DNA of 64,000 nucleotides from Ectopseudomonas chengduensis (GTDB taxonomy: Bacteria; Pseudomonadota; Gammaproteobacteria; Pseudomonadales; Pseudomonadaceae): positions 124,001 to 188,000 of the forward strand of contig NZ_JACFYZ010000008.1 of the NCBI RefSeq assembly GCF_015712065.1, written 5' to 3'. The notes below the pieces were generated by a model, which had not been told where the DNA came from, made no database searches, and saw only the letters and a list, made by a program, of their open reading frames with translations. Position 1 is the stretch's first letter. Each line of letters starts with the position of its first letter. Positions 43,996 through 52,597 of the stretch are shown here, one piece after another. The translations under genes were made by a program, and so were the position numbers.

Positions 43996-45275
43996 GCTGG
44001 CGGTGCGTCCTGTTGCGGCGCGGGGGCGGGCTGGCGCACGGGCAGCCAGACCCGGAAACGCGTGCCAAGTCCCGGTGTGCTGTCGACCTCGATGCGGCCG
44101 TTGTGTTTCTGCACGATGCTGTAAGACAGCGCCAGACCCAGCCCGGTACCTTTGCCCACCGGTTTGGTGGTGAAGAAGGGCTCGAAGATGCGGTTCAGTG
44201 TCTTGGCGTCGATGCCCTTGCCGGTGTCCTCTACCTCGATCCAGATCCAGTCGTCTGCGCCGCCGGTGCGCAGGGTGATGCGACCGAATTGCTCGATGGC
44301 GTGGGCGGCATTGACCAGCAGATTCATCACCACCTGGTTGATCTGCGAGGGAATGCACTCCACCTCCGGTAGCTCACCGTACTCCCTGATCACTTCGGCC
44401 TTGTACTTGAGCTCGTTGTTGACCACGTTGAGCGTGGTATCGAGGCCGCGGTGCAGGTCGGCGGGGCGAAATTCCTCTTCTTCGATATGGGAGAAGTCCT
44501 TGAGCGCGCTGATGATGCGCTTGACCCTGTCAATACCGTCTTCTGACTCTACGACCAGGGCTTCAACGTCGCTGCGGATGTAGTCGTACTCCAGGTCGCG
44601 CTTGAGCTGGCGCAGCTCGTCCAGATCGGCGGCGCTGTCCACCGCATCGGCGATCTTCAGCAGGTCGCGGACGTAACCGTCGAGGGTCTTGAGATTGGAG
44701 AACACGTAGCCGATGGGGTTGTTGATCTCGTGCGCCACCCCGGCGGCCAGTTGACTGATGGCTGCCAGCTTCTCCGACTGCAGCAACTGGCTGTTGGCGG
44801 TTTCCAGCTTGCGCAGCAGTTGTTCCTGCTCGCCCTGTTTATGGTTGAGCGCCTTCAGCGCGGTCTCCAGGTGCTCGCTGGTCTTGGCGACGGCACTGGT
44901 GTCGTACATCAGCAGACCGAAGCAGCGTACGCCGTTCGCCGCCTCGAAGGGACAGAACAGGGTGCTCTGCAGCTGCCGCTCGTGTTCATCGCTGTCGCTG
45001 CTGAGCTTGACCAGCGGCAGGTTGTCCAGCCAGTGGCTGTAGACGTGCTTGGCGCGCGTGCGGGCCAGTTGCACCACCTTGACGAAGTGCTCGCCGTTGG
45101 CTTCGGGGAAGACCTCGATGAAGGGTTTTCCCCGTGCTTGCTCCAGCGGCCTGCCACTACGCTCGCTGATAAAGCGATTCCAAGTTATCACCCTGAGCTC
45201 ATCGTCCAGAATAATGACGCCTATCTCGATCTGCTCGACCAGCTCATGGAAAAGGCTTCTTGGATTATTGTCCAT
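43992..45275 (-). CDS. PAS-containing sensor histidine kinase, first gene of the operon
   Basis: 427 aa. N-terminal PAS domain (about 10-110, VIILDDELRVITWNRF), coiled coil (about 130-175), HisKA with H182 (AAGVAHEINNPIGY), HATPase with DTGKGID and GTGLGLAL (about 300-410), proline-rich tail. Cytosolic. Its H-box closely resembles that of the 378-aa kinase in the same operon, suggesting duplication. The 315 bases upstream to 45590 contain no gene; the operon promoter should be there, though I could not pick clear hexamers. Confidence 0.9.
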   Translation of the reverse strand: MDNNPRSLFHELVEQIEIGVIILDDELRVITWNRFISERSGRPLEQARGKPFIEVFPEANGEHFVKVVQLARTRAKHVYSHWLDNLPLVKLSSDSDEHERQLQSTLFCPFEAANGVRCFGLLMYDTSAVAKTSEHLETALKALNHKQGEQEQLLRKLETANSQLLQSEKLAAISQLAAGVAHEINNPIGYVFSNLKTLDGYVRDLLKIADAVDSAADLDELRQLKRDLEYDYIRSDVEALVVESEDGIDRVKRIISALKDFSHIEEEEFRPADLHRGLDTTLNVVNNELKYKAEVIREYGELPEVECIPSQINQVVMNLLVNAAHAIEQFGRITLRTGGADDWIWIEVEDTGKGIDAKTLNRIFEPFFTTKPVGKGTGLGLALSYSIVQKHNGRIEVDSTPGLGTRFRVWLPVRQPAPAPQQDAPPA

Positions 45276-45590
45276 CGTGACTCCAGCCTGGCTGAGATTG
45301 TCGGGGCGTCGATTGCTGGGATAGATTGGGGATTTGGCATGCCTCGCTGTCGCACACTGCTGTAAGGCTAGCCCAACGAAAGAGCGGCGCTAGAAGCGTC
45401 AACCGTCTTAGCCTCCGAGAGGTATAGCTGACGTATTGTCCATTGGCGCATGCCTGAAAATGCTTGCAGAATCGCCGCGGTTGTGGGTTGCGGTAGCGCC
45501 TTCACACAGCAGCAGAGGTCATACGTTTCATAAAGATCCCTCCCTCTTTCTTTTTAAGAGTATCCATAAGCGAGCGCACAGTTCAGTTGT

Positions 45591-45971
45591 TTAGGAGAGG
45601 AAGTCAAGTTTTGAAGGGGTCGCCGTTGTAGGGTAGGGATCTGCGCTTGGTTCGTAGTAAATGCAGATAATTCCGGTGATCCGGCCACAGCTTGTTGTAA
45701 TTGGGTGCTTTTGTATATGGATGAGGTGTAGGGCGTTGTCGGCCATTGGTAATAGTATCGTTGACTTAACCTGGCTGATTTTTCCCGTCATGATCTCTTG
45801 ATCTTCTCGAATAATTCTGCCGGCATGGTCCTTCCATGGTAGGTCATAGTCGGTCAGCCACACTATCTGTTCGGAGGCTTCGAGTCCGGCATCTTTTAGG
45901 AATGCTGAGTTTCCACCCTCATAGCTGGAGTATCTATCCTTCCAGAAAACCCTATAGTTTATGAAGTTCAT
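45591..45971 (-). CDS. Small PAS-domain protein
   Basis: 126 aa, essentially one PAS domain of the type FWKDRYSSYEGGNSAF ... TDYDLPW. The usual first strand of the domain is missing at the ATG, and the open frame continues upstream past it, so the gene is either truncated or starts at a non-standard codon. Base composition is clearly more AT-rich than the neighbouring operon. It follows the FixJ-like gene on the same strand. Confidence 0.6.
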   Translation of the reverse strand: MNFINYRVFWKDRYSSYEGGNSAFLKDAGLEASEQIVWLTDYDLPWKDHAGRIIREDQEIMTGKISQVKSTILLPMADNALHLIHIQKHPITTSCGRITGIICIYYEPSADPYPTTATPSKLDFLS

Positions 45972-46173
45972 GGGGTCGGGTGATTGATATTTGCGTTCAG
46001 GGGGGGCAATAGATGTCGATTTTCGCTAGTTAAGGTAACGTGTCAACAGCGCATTGAGCTGCCTTCAGGATACTGGTGGTTATCCTGATTTGAATATAGG
46101 TATTGGTACCTATGTTGGGGGCGGGTTGTTGGTGCTATAACGGTTTTTGACTTTCGTGGTGATCCGCCGAAAT

Positions 46174-46788
46174 TTATGTATTCAGTCTTATCCATCCCTC
46201 GAGCAGGTCGCGAAGGGAGGCGGCATCCATCTTTTTCATCACGCGAGCACGATGAATATCAATGGTTTTTTTGCTGTTGTGAAGATGGTCGGCAATTTCT
46301 TGGCTGGTCATGCCTGTCAGCAAGAGCTCCATCACGCAGCGTTCGCTGGGCGTTAAGGATGAAACACATTTTTGGTAATCAGCAATTAGTATATTTTTGG
46401 CGAAAAATGACTGGGACGACTCTAGCAATTTGCTAATCTTGCTAAGTAATTGCTCGTTGTCAAATGGCTTTTCTATCAAGTCTACTGCGCCGGCTTTAAT
46501 CAACTTGACTGCGGTGCTGATGGTTGCATGGCCAGTGAGAATTAATACGACCAGGTTGAATCGGGCTCTGATTATTTCGTGGAGAACTTGCTCGCCGCTG
46601 AGGCCAGGCATTGCCAGGTCGAGAATCACGCAGCCGGGGCTGTGGTCATATTTTTCAATAAAATCTGCCCCGTTTGAGTAGAGCTTTACATCGTAGCCGG
46701 CGTGTACAAGCAGCCGATTTAGGGCGGCGCGTATACCGTGGTCGTCGTCGACGACATGAATAATGGCTTTTTCTTTGTGTTTGCTCAC
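46174..46788 (-). CDS. FixJ/NarL-type response regulator
   Basis: 204 aa. Receiver (about 8-125: VVDDDHGIRAAL, phospho-acceptor in CVILDLAMPGLSG, Thr in LILTGHA, Lys in IEKPF) and a LuxR-type helix-turn-helix (about 140-200: LTPSERCVMELLLTGMTSQEIADHL). No cognate membrane kinase is adjacent; the PAS protein downstream could be the remains of a sensor. Codon use is AT-rich compared with genes on both sides, suggesting separate acquisition. It may control the nine-gene operon 900 bases downstream (inference). Confidence 0.88.
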   Translation of the reverse strand: MSKHKEKAIIHVVDDDHGIRAALNRLLVHAGYDVKLYSNGADFIEKYDHSPGCVILDLAMPGLSGEQVLHEIIRARFNLVVLILTGHATISTAVKLIKAGAVDLIEKPFDNEQLLSKISKLLESSQSFFAKNILIADYQKCVSSLTPSERCVMELLLTGMTSQEIADHLHNSKKTIDIHRARVMKKMDAASLRDLLEGWIRLNT

Positions 46789-46978
46789 ATAGCGTTCTCT
46801 GTTACTACCTGTTTTTCAATGACTATCGATAATTGACTAGCGTAAGCCTACTCTTTGAAACGGGGCTTTGTGGCGCTGAGCGCAGATGGCTACTGCAGTC
46901 GTATGGTAAACCCTTTGTCCAGGGGGCGTGGCGATCTAATTGCCTGAGGGAACATGGAATGCAACCGGAGGCAGGGGC

Positions 46979-47686
46979 ATGACATTAGATGCTGAGCGAC
47001 AGATCATCCGCTATCGGCTAGCTTTTGCCGGGCAGCCGGCGCTGGAGCTGCAGGTTCGCCTGGGCGAGGCGTGCGCCCCGGCGCAGAGCGCTCCCGAGTG
47101 GACACGCCTGGCCTTCCAGCAATGCCCGCATTGCCCGCTCAAGGCCGAGGCGCAGCGCGACTGCCCCTTCGCCCTGGCGCTGCAGCAACCGGTGCGCCTG
47201 CTGGCCGGGCACGCCTCGTTCGAGGCGGTCGAGGTGCAGGTGCAGCACCGCGGTCGCAAGATCCGTCAGCACACCACCCTGCAGCGCGCGGCGGGCTCGC
47301 TGCTCGGCCTGCTCGGCGCCACCAGTGGTTGTCCGCATACACGTTTCCTAGAAGCTATGGCCTGGTTCCATCTGCCCTTCAGCAGCAGTGACGAGACGCT
47401 GTTTCGGGTGCTTGGCACCTACCTGCTGGGGCAGCACCTGAAAGCGCAGAAAGGCCTGTCTGCGGACTGGCAGCTGGAAGGCCTACGCGAGTCCTATCGC
47501 AACCTGCGCAAGGTCAACCAGGGTATTGCCAAGCGCCTGCAGGCGGCCTGCAACGAGGACTCCAGCCTCAACGGTCTGGTTCTGCTAGATCTGCTTGCAG
47601 CCGACACCTTGTATAGCCTGGAGCAGAGTGAAGGGGAGCTTGATGGCTATTTCTCCTGGTACTTTGACGCTTTTACAAATGTCTAG
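46979..47686 (+). CDS. DUF6901-type protein
   Basis: 235 aa, soluble. Contains a Cys-rich segment CPHCPLKAEAQRDCPFA (about 50-66) that could bind a metal, then TTLQRAAGSLLGLLGATSGCPHT and a helical C-terminal half. I associate this pattern with the DUF6901 family of unknown function found near c-di-GMP and signalling genes. ATG 46979 with GGAGG upstream is preferred to the TTG opening at 46940. It is divergent from the FixJ-like gene. Confidence 0.7.
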   Translation: MTLDAERQIIRYRLAFAGQPALELQVRLGEACAPAQSAPEWTRLAFQQCPHCPLKAEAQRDCPFALALQQPVRLLAGHASFEAVEVQVQHRGRKIRQHTTLQRAAGSLLGLLGATSGCPHTRFLEAMAWFHLPFSSSDETLFRVLGTYLLGQHLKAQKGLSADWQLEGLRESYRNLRKVNQGIAKRLQAACNEDSSLNGLVLLDLLAADTLYSLEQSEGELDGYFSWYFDAFTNV

Positions 47687-47762
47687 ATTCGATTCACAAC
47701 TCACAACATCAGGACCTACGATCTGTTGGATCTGATCTAAGGGCATGGCGGGCATTGAAGTG

Positions 47763-48041
47763 CAAGCACTGCCGAAATCCTTGGGAGCGTAGTCCGGGAG
47801 ATTGGAGCCATCACCCGCATGAACGAGTTGATTGCAGTGGCGACTCATCAACAGCACTGCAGTCAGTGCCGAAGTCAGCCAACACCTGAGTACTGTCGAA
47901 CAGGTGGCCGAGCGTAATTTACAGGACGCACACGCACTGGATTGCAATGGTCAGGACCTCAGCCACCTGGCCGGCCGATTGAGCATGCTGAGTCAGCGAT
48001 TCAGTGTCTCCAGCCAAGCACCGCTGATCGGTAATAGGTGA
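47763..48041 (+). pseudogene. Chemoreceptor (MCP) C-terminal remnant
   Basis: Two frames together encode the end of a methyl-accepting chemotaxis signalling domain: STAEILGSVVREIGAITRMN then ELIAVATHQQ in one frame, and after a shift near 47857 AVSAEVSQHLSTVEQVAERN through LSHLAGRLSMLSQRFSV. The rest of the receptor, including the sensor and hairpin tip, is absent. No ribosome site is present. It is a leftover of a lost gene. Confidence 0.7.
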
Positions 48042-48156
48042 GTAATCCCGAAGTTGAATCATGCATAGCGACGGTCGAGGGCTGAGCTCACTGCCAAAAG
48101 CCACCAGCGCCTAAGAATGCTTGCTCGACTCAGCAGAGCAGGGCTGCATCATGCCA

Positions 48157-48192
48157 TGCAAAGAAAGATCAAGTATTCGGGCCTTCTTTGCA
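48157..48192 (-). terminator. Inverted repeat downstream of the autotransporter
   Basis: TGCAAAGAA and TTCTTTGCA with an 18-base loop, ten bases past the autotransporter stop codon on the minus strand. A weak terminator at best. Confidence 0.4.
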
Positions 48193-48201
48193 TAGACATA
48201 A

Positions 48202-50448
48202 TCAAAAATGCCAGACCGCTTTAACTGAAGCGGACTGACTCAGGTAGTCATCCCGTCCACTGGCTTCGTAATGAATCGAGATATCCGTTCCGTTCTCAAG
48301 GCTGTGTGTGTAGCCCACACCCGCCCTGGCCAGCCAAGGCCCATGATCAATCCCGGCTGCTACAAAACTCTGTCCTGGAGCACCGCTATAGGTGGCCACT
48401 AATTTGTCGTCATCGTTGATGACGTCATAGCTCACGCCCACGATGGCTTCGAGCTGTGCATTGGGAGTGAGAGCGTGGACGATACGGCCATCTACACCGA
48501 AGGTCAGTACCTCGACGCTACTGGCCTCGACATCGAGGTTCAGTGCCCCAGCTCCGCGTTCGGTATAGGAGTCACTTCTGAGGCGGGTGTAGTCGGCACG
48601 AATAGCCGGAATGAAGGTGTTGGCCTGATCGAGAACTATGGCTTTGGACAGGTTGCTGCCTACATGCAGACTCCAACTGTCATAGCTAGCGCGGGCAGAG
48701 CGATTGAGCCCTCCGAAGTCGAGGTTGCGACTACTGTCGTTGTCATTCCAGCCGGCGTCGACCTGAAAGCCCAGAACCATGTCATTGAGTGGGCGACTGC
48801 CATAGAGGGCTATGACATGACTATCGATCTCGGAGTGGGTTCCTGTGCCGCTCAGGTGGGTATTGCCGTCGAGCCGAGTGTTGGCATAGGCATAGGCAAT
48901 GCCTATTTGGGTATCGCCGATATCACCTTCGGCACCCGTCGCCAGTCCCCAGGTGTCGGCGCTGTAACCCGAGGCGTTTTCATCGGTATCGCTCTGATCT
49001 GCCCTGGAGCCGAAAGGTCTTATCCAGATGTTCTTGTTCGTCGTCACGTTACCCGCAGACAGTCCAGTGGGTGCAGCAGGAGCAAAGCGACTGGAGAAGA
49101 TCGAGTTGATGGTACTGAGTGCCCCCAATGTTGCCTGGGTGCCGGCGTTGAGTGGCAGGGTCTGTGCTGCGGCGCGGGCAACGCTACGCTCATCCGGCAG
49201 GCGGCCTAGCGCTGTAACGACCGCGGCCATATCGCCTGTAGGAGCCCCCTGAACCTGGGTATCAAGAACGCTAGCTGCACCTAATGCCGGGTGTAGACGG
49301 TTATTGAGCACCGAACCGTAGACGGTAGTACCACCAGAACCGCTACCACTGGCGATCACATTCAGGTCGACGCTGTTGCCATTGATGGTGGAGCTGAAAT
49401 CAAACAGCGCGGAGTTGTCTGTGACGTTAAAGCTCGTCGCGTTCAGCGTACCGGCCGTGACAATCCCAGCCAGAGAAAGGTTGTTGGCAAGCGTAGGGCT
49501 ACCAATGACATTGACGGCGAGGTTGCCGTTGTTGAAGTTGGCCACACCGTTGACATTCAGCCTGCCGTAGTTCGAGCCGCTGGTGACGCCAATCGTTAAG
49601 GTCTGGCTGCCACTCTGGGTGTAGCTATCCAGTACTAACGTACCGGCGCTTACGGTCGTGTCGCCACTCCATGAGTTGTTGCCAGCGATGGTGAGGGTGC
49701 CCGTGCCCAGTTTGGTAAAACCACCGGTACCAATGAGGATCCCGGGCGTTTGAATACCGACGTTGTAGCCGTTGGTATCGAGAAAGGCCCCATTGTTTGT
49801 AATGTCAATGTCCCCGAAGCTGAAGTTGGGGAAGAACTCAAGCTCGCTACTTCTGGCCTGCAGGATGCCGCCATCCCACTGGAGTAGTCCTGTACCGACA
49901 CCTTTCAGGATATAGGGCGTCGAGAAAACTCCACGAGCACCGCTAGTGCCGCTAAGCGACAACTGAGCGAAGCTGTTCATGCCTGCCGCAAGGTCAGCCC
50001 CATCACGAACGGTGACGATTGCTCCGTCGTCAACTATGACGATGGCCTGCCCATCAAGGCCGATGGAGAGGAAACCGTTACTTGTCCATCTCGCGCCTGT
50101 GCCGCTAACGAATACCTCGCCCTGGCTCCCATTGTTAAAGCCTATATACGCATCGGTATTGGTAGCTTCGCCGCCGCTGGTAATGTTGAGTTGACCGAAC
50201 GTGTTTCCGCCAACGATAAGATAGCCGGCAGCGTCGAATTGGACACCTGAAGGCACGTTCTGGACTATGCCGCCATCAATAACTACGTCTGCCACCGCAG
50301 TGCCTGAGGCTATGGAAATACTTGTTGCCAGGAGTGCGTGGGCACACAGTCGATATGATGCAAGTGCTCTATCTCGCCCGATCGACAGCTCTGGCACGAC
50401 TCGCCCCCCACGCAGTCCATTTAGTACTGCTCCCTGACAGCGATCCAT
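48202..50448 (-). CDS. Type V autotransporter with short beta-helical passenger
   Basis: 748 aa. Extended signal peptide of the autotransporter kind (about 1-53, cleavage near GTAVA-D), a Gly/Asn/Thr-rich passenger with autotransporter-associated strand repeats (for example GTGGFTKLGTGTLTIAGNNSWSGDTTVSAGTL, given as positions about 238-267), and a C-terminal beta-barrel (about 475-748) ending in KAVWHF with the terminal Phe needed for barrel insertion. No catalytic motif is visible in the passenger, so adhesion or aggregation is likelier than protease activity (inference). AGGGAGA precedes the start. Its lower GC differs from the core genes. Confidence 0.9.
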   Translation of the reverse strand: MDRCQGAVLNGLRGGRVVPELSIGRDRALASYRLCAHALLATSISIASGTAVADVVIDGGIVQNVPSGVQFDAAGYLIVGGNTFGQLNITSGGEATNTDAYIGFNNGSQGEVFVSGTGARWTSNGFLSIGLDGQAIVIVDDGAIVTVRDGADLAAGMNSFAQLSLSGTSGARGVFSTPYILKGVGTGLLQWDGGILQARSSELEFFPNFSFGDIDITNNGAFLDTNGYNVGIQTPGILIGTGGFTKLGTGTLTIAGNNSWSGDTTVSAGTLVLDSYTQSGSQTLTIGVTSGSNYGRLNVNGVANFNNGNLAVNVIGSPTLANNLSLAGIVTAGTLNATSFNVTDNSALFDFSSTINGNSVDLNVIASGSGSGGTTVYGSVLNNRLHPALGAASVLDTQVQGAPTGDMAAVVTALGRLPDERSVARAAAQTLPLNAGTQATLGALSTINSIFSSRFAPAAPTGLSAGNVTTNKNIWIRPFGSRADQSDTDENASGYSADTWGLATGAEGDIGDTQIGIAYAYANTRLDGNTHLSGTGTHSEIDSHVIALYGSRPLNDMVLGFQVDAGWNDNDSSRNLDFGGLNRSARASYDSWSLHVGSNLSKAIVLDQANTFIPAIRADYTRLRSDSYTERGAGALNLDVEASSVEVLTFGVDGRIVHALTPNAQLEAIVGVSYDVINDDDKLVATYSGAPGQSFVAAGIDHGPWLARAGVGYTHSLENGTDISIHYEASGRDDYLSQSASVKAVWHF

Positions 50449-50805
50449 AACACTCTCCCTGGCGACTGCTGGCAGATTGCCGCAGTTTTTGTTTGGGGAG
50501 GAGACTACTCCCCATAAACCAACTGCTGCAAGGAAACGGTACGGTAGTGCTAGCCAAATCGAATATCAAAAGGCATGCCGTCACGTTCTTGGGCGGTACC
50601 TCAAGCTTATCGATCCCGCATTCTCGCCAAACGCCTACGGTCACTCTTGTCTGCTCGACATGATCAGCACCTACGACCTGCTGCACCTGATCCACGAGAA
50701 CGGCGGACACTGGACTGTGGGGTGGCAGCCAAGGAAGATGAACCGGCTGAGCACTCTGCGCATGTCTGAAAGGGCGCAGCAAAAAGGGGGCTCAGCCCCC
50801 TTGGT
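50449..50805. other. Gene-free stretch between autotransporter and radC remnant
   Basis: Contains open frames on both strands but none with a recognisable product or ribosome site. Bases 50667-50697 resemble 47705-47735 (shared ATCAG, ACCTACGA, CTGATC blocks), hinting at a decayed repeat. A GGGGAG/CTCCCC hairpin lies near 50496-50515. Confidence 0.4.
50781..50802 (-). terminator. Terminator of the radC remnant
   Basis: AAGGGGGC-TCA-GCCCCCTT on the plus strand with five A residues to the left, that is a stem plus T tract when read on the minus strand, directly after the stop codon. Confidence 0.85.
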
Positions 50806-51013
50806 TCATAGCAACCCAAGCTCGGCGAAAGATACGGTGCGTTGGCCTGCCACGATGACGTGATCCAGCGAGCGGACATTCACCAGCACCAAGGCTTCTT
50901 TCAAGCGCTGTGTGAGCACCGTGTCAGCCTGGCTTGGTTCTGGATTTCCGCTTGGATGGTTGTGCGCGAAGATCACTGCCGCGGCATTCAGGCGTAGCGC
51001 TTCCTTGGGCGCT
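50806..51013 (-). pseudogene. RadC-like JAB-domain protein, C-terminal fragment
   Basis: Encodes about 69 residues ending FAELGLL. The JAMM metal motif AHNHPSGNPEPSQAD is intact, as is the helix EALRLNAAAVIF before it. The homology stops abruptly near 51013, where the upstream two thirds of RadC should continue. RadC paralogues of this kind are frequent cargo of integrative elements, so this is probably another trace of the decayed island that begins at tRNA-Pro. Confidence 0.8.
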
Positions 51014-51116
51014 TTGTGTCAATGAGTTGGCTAGGGCAATCGAGCCAAGCAGCAAGGGTCTGTGTTGGTCACAGACCCCCAAGCCTGCTCGGCGACCAGG
51101 GCTGATGCGTTAGCTT

Positions 51117-51818
51117 TCATACTCTCGGTGTGTTATTCGCCACCATCGTTCGCCACTCCCTGACACTTGATCTTTCTTGCATGCGGGCGTGCCAGGCTCG
51201 TAGGGCTGCACATTCATCGGGTACGGCAAGCTTGACCAATGACGCGAAGATCATCCCCCCGAGCACTGCAATATCTGCCATGGAGAAGGTGTCACCGGCA
51301 ACGAACGGCTGTTGCTCAAGCACTCTATTGAAGTAGTGCATGCCCTTGATGGCTTTATCGCGCATGCGATTTCCCCACTCAGGGTTTTGGTACAGCTCCA
51401 CGTCTGCCCCTAACCCTGGCGTTGCGTGATGAAAGTAAACGCTGACCGCGTCGAGAAATTCGATTTCAGCGCGTTTTGTCATCATGTGAATGAGGCCTTT
51501 CTCTTTCGCAGTCTGCCCAGTAAGCGTGGGGCTGCCGTCGAGTACGTCCAGGTATTGAGTAATCGCTGTGCATTCGGCAATGAGCGTGCCGTCATCGAGC
51601 TCCAGCACAGGCAGTGTTCCTGAGTAATTGATCGCGAGAAATTCAGGTTTCTTATGCTCCCCCGTCCAGAGGTTGACAGAGATGAACTCGACACGGTCAA
51701 GCAGTCCTTTTTCCGCCAAGGCGATTCGCACGCGAGCTGGATACGGGCCATCGAACCAGTCGTAGATTTTCATTGTAGGGAGAACGGATATGTCGGAGTT
51801 GCGAGATGTAATGGTCAT
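51117..51818 (-). CDS. Glutathione S-transferase family protein
   Basis: 233 aa. Thioredoxin-fold N-terminal domain (KIYDWFDGPYPARVRIALAEKGL, about 17-39) with the substrate-site segment GTLPVLELDDGTLIAECTAI, then the all-helical C-terminal domain (about 105-230). Start at 51818 has AGGTAGG upstream; ATG 51773 (MKIYDWF) is the conventional GST start and cannot be excluded. It is divergent from a TetR gene, with two operator-like sequences in between, so it is probably that regulator's target. Confidence 0.88.
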   Translation of the reverse strand: MTITSRNSDISVLPTMKIYDWFDGPYPARVRIALAEKGLLDRVEFISVNLWTGEHKKPEFLAINYSGTLPVLELDDGTLIAECTAITQYLDVLDGSPTLTGQTAKEKGLIHMMTKRAEIEFLDAVSVYFHHATPGLGADVELYQNPEWGNRMRDKAIKGMHYFNRVLEQQPFVAGDTFSMADIAVLGGMIFASLVKLAVPDECAALRAWHARMQERSSVREWRTMVANNTPRV

Positions 51819-51824
51819 GATTTG

Positions 51825-51846
51825 CCTACCTGTCAGTTGGTAGGTA
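51825..51846. promoter_or_regulatory. TetR-type operator, copy 1
   Basis: CCTACCTGTCAGTTGGTAGG starts here: an imperfect inverted repeat (TACC/GGTA outer arms) immediately before the GST start. It is repeated at 51879-51901. Confidence 0.65.
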
Positions 51847-51878
51847 AAGGTTGCGCGAGAAAATGCACCCTGTCAACC

Positions 51879-51901
51879 CCTACCTTCCAGTTGGCAGGTG
51901 G
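51879..51901. promoter_or_regulatory. TetR-type operator, copy 2
   Basis: CCTACCTTCCAGTTGGCAGG: same pattern as copy 1, 54 bases on. Two matching sites between divergent GST and TetR genes are the usual sign of autoregulation and control of the neighbour. Confidence 0.65.
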
Positions 51902-51952
51902 AGAGCGCAGCAGTAAACTGCCAAGGTCTATCGAAGGTGCGAGGAGTTGATT

Positions 51953-52534
51953 GTGACTGGCAATGCTCGAGAAGCCATCCTGGCTGCTGCGACAACGGCG
52001 GCTCAGTTGCATGGATACAGCGGTATCAATTTCCGCAGCATCGGTGAAACCGTAGGTGTGAAGAACGCCAGTATCTACTACCACTTTGCGAGTAAGGCCG
52101 ACCTTGCTGCCGCAGTCGCAGAACGCTATTGGCGAGACACCGCCGAAGCCTTGCGATCCATACGCGAGTCGAATCCCGACCCGCTCGGCTGTTTGCGTGC
52201 TTACCCTTCGCTCTTTCGGCGATCGTTGGAGAACGGCAATAGACTTTGCCTCGCCAGCTTCATGGCTGCGGAATACGAAGACCTGCCGGAAGAAGTCGAG
52301 CGAGAGGTCAAGGCGTTTGCAGACATCAACGTGGAGTGGCTGACGCAGGTATTAGTTGAGGCAGGGCTGGAAGATGTCGAGCGCCGCGCAGGCGCCATTT
52401 ACGCTGCGGTTGCCGGTGCTCAACTGATTGCACGAACCCGCGTCGACCTGAAACTGTTCGACGAGCTGATCGACAGCTATCGAGAGTCAGGCCTCATTCC
52501 TGCTCACGCTTCCACGAGCAATGAGCGCTACTGA
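51953..52534 (+). CDS. TetR-family regulator of the GST gene
   Basis: 193 aa. The TetR helix-turn-helix is clear (INFRSIGETVGVKNASIYYHFASKADL, about 23-49); the C-terminal ligand domain is typical of TetR/AcrR. A GTG start at 51953 with GAGGAG six bases before it is preferred to the TTG at 51947, which would touch the ribosome site. It is expected to repress itself and the GST until an electrophile or drug binds. Confidence 0.88.
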   Translation: MTGNAREAILAAATTAAQLHGYSGINFRSIGETVGVKNASIYYHFASKADLAAAVAERYWRDTAEALRSIRESNPDPLGCLRAYPSLFRRSLENGNRLCLASFMAAEYEDLPEEVEREVKAFADINVEWLTQVLVEAGLEDVERRAGAIYAAVAGAQLIARTRVDLKLFDELIDSYRESGLIPAHASTSNERY

Positions 52535-52597
52535 AAGAATTGCGGTTGCAGGAGCAAGCTCAGGTATATCTGTTGGTGAACGATCCAATCGGCGTGT

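Noticed and set aside
47585..47947. 120-aa minus-strand frame between DUF6901 and the chemoreceptor remnant
   Set aside because: Overlaps both in antisense and has no recognisable product.
50477..50863. 128-aa plus-strand frame between autotransporter and radC remnant
   Set aside because: Runs through the radC terminator and antisense to radC; composition looks non-coding.
28252..51116. Direct repeat of the tRNA-Pro 3' end as right attachment site
   Set aside because: I scanned by eye for the CGTCCCGACC end and found no second copy; not claimed.
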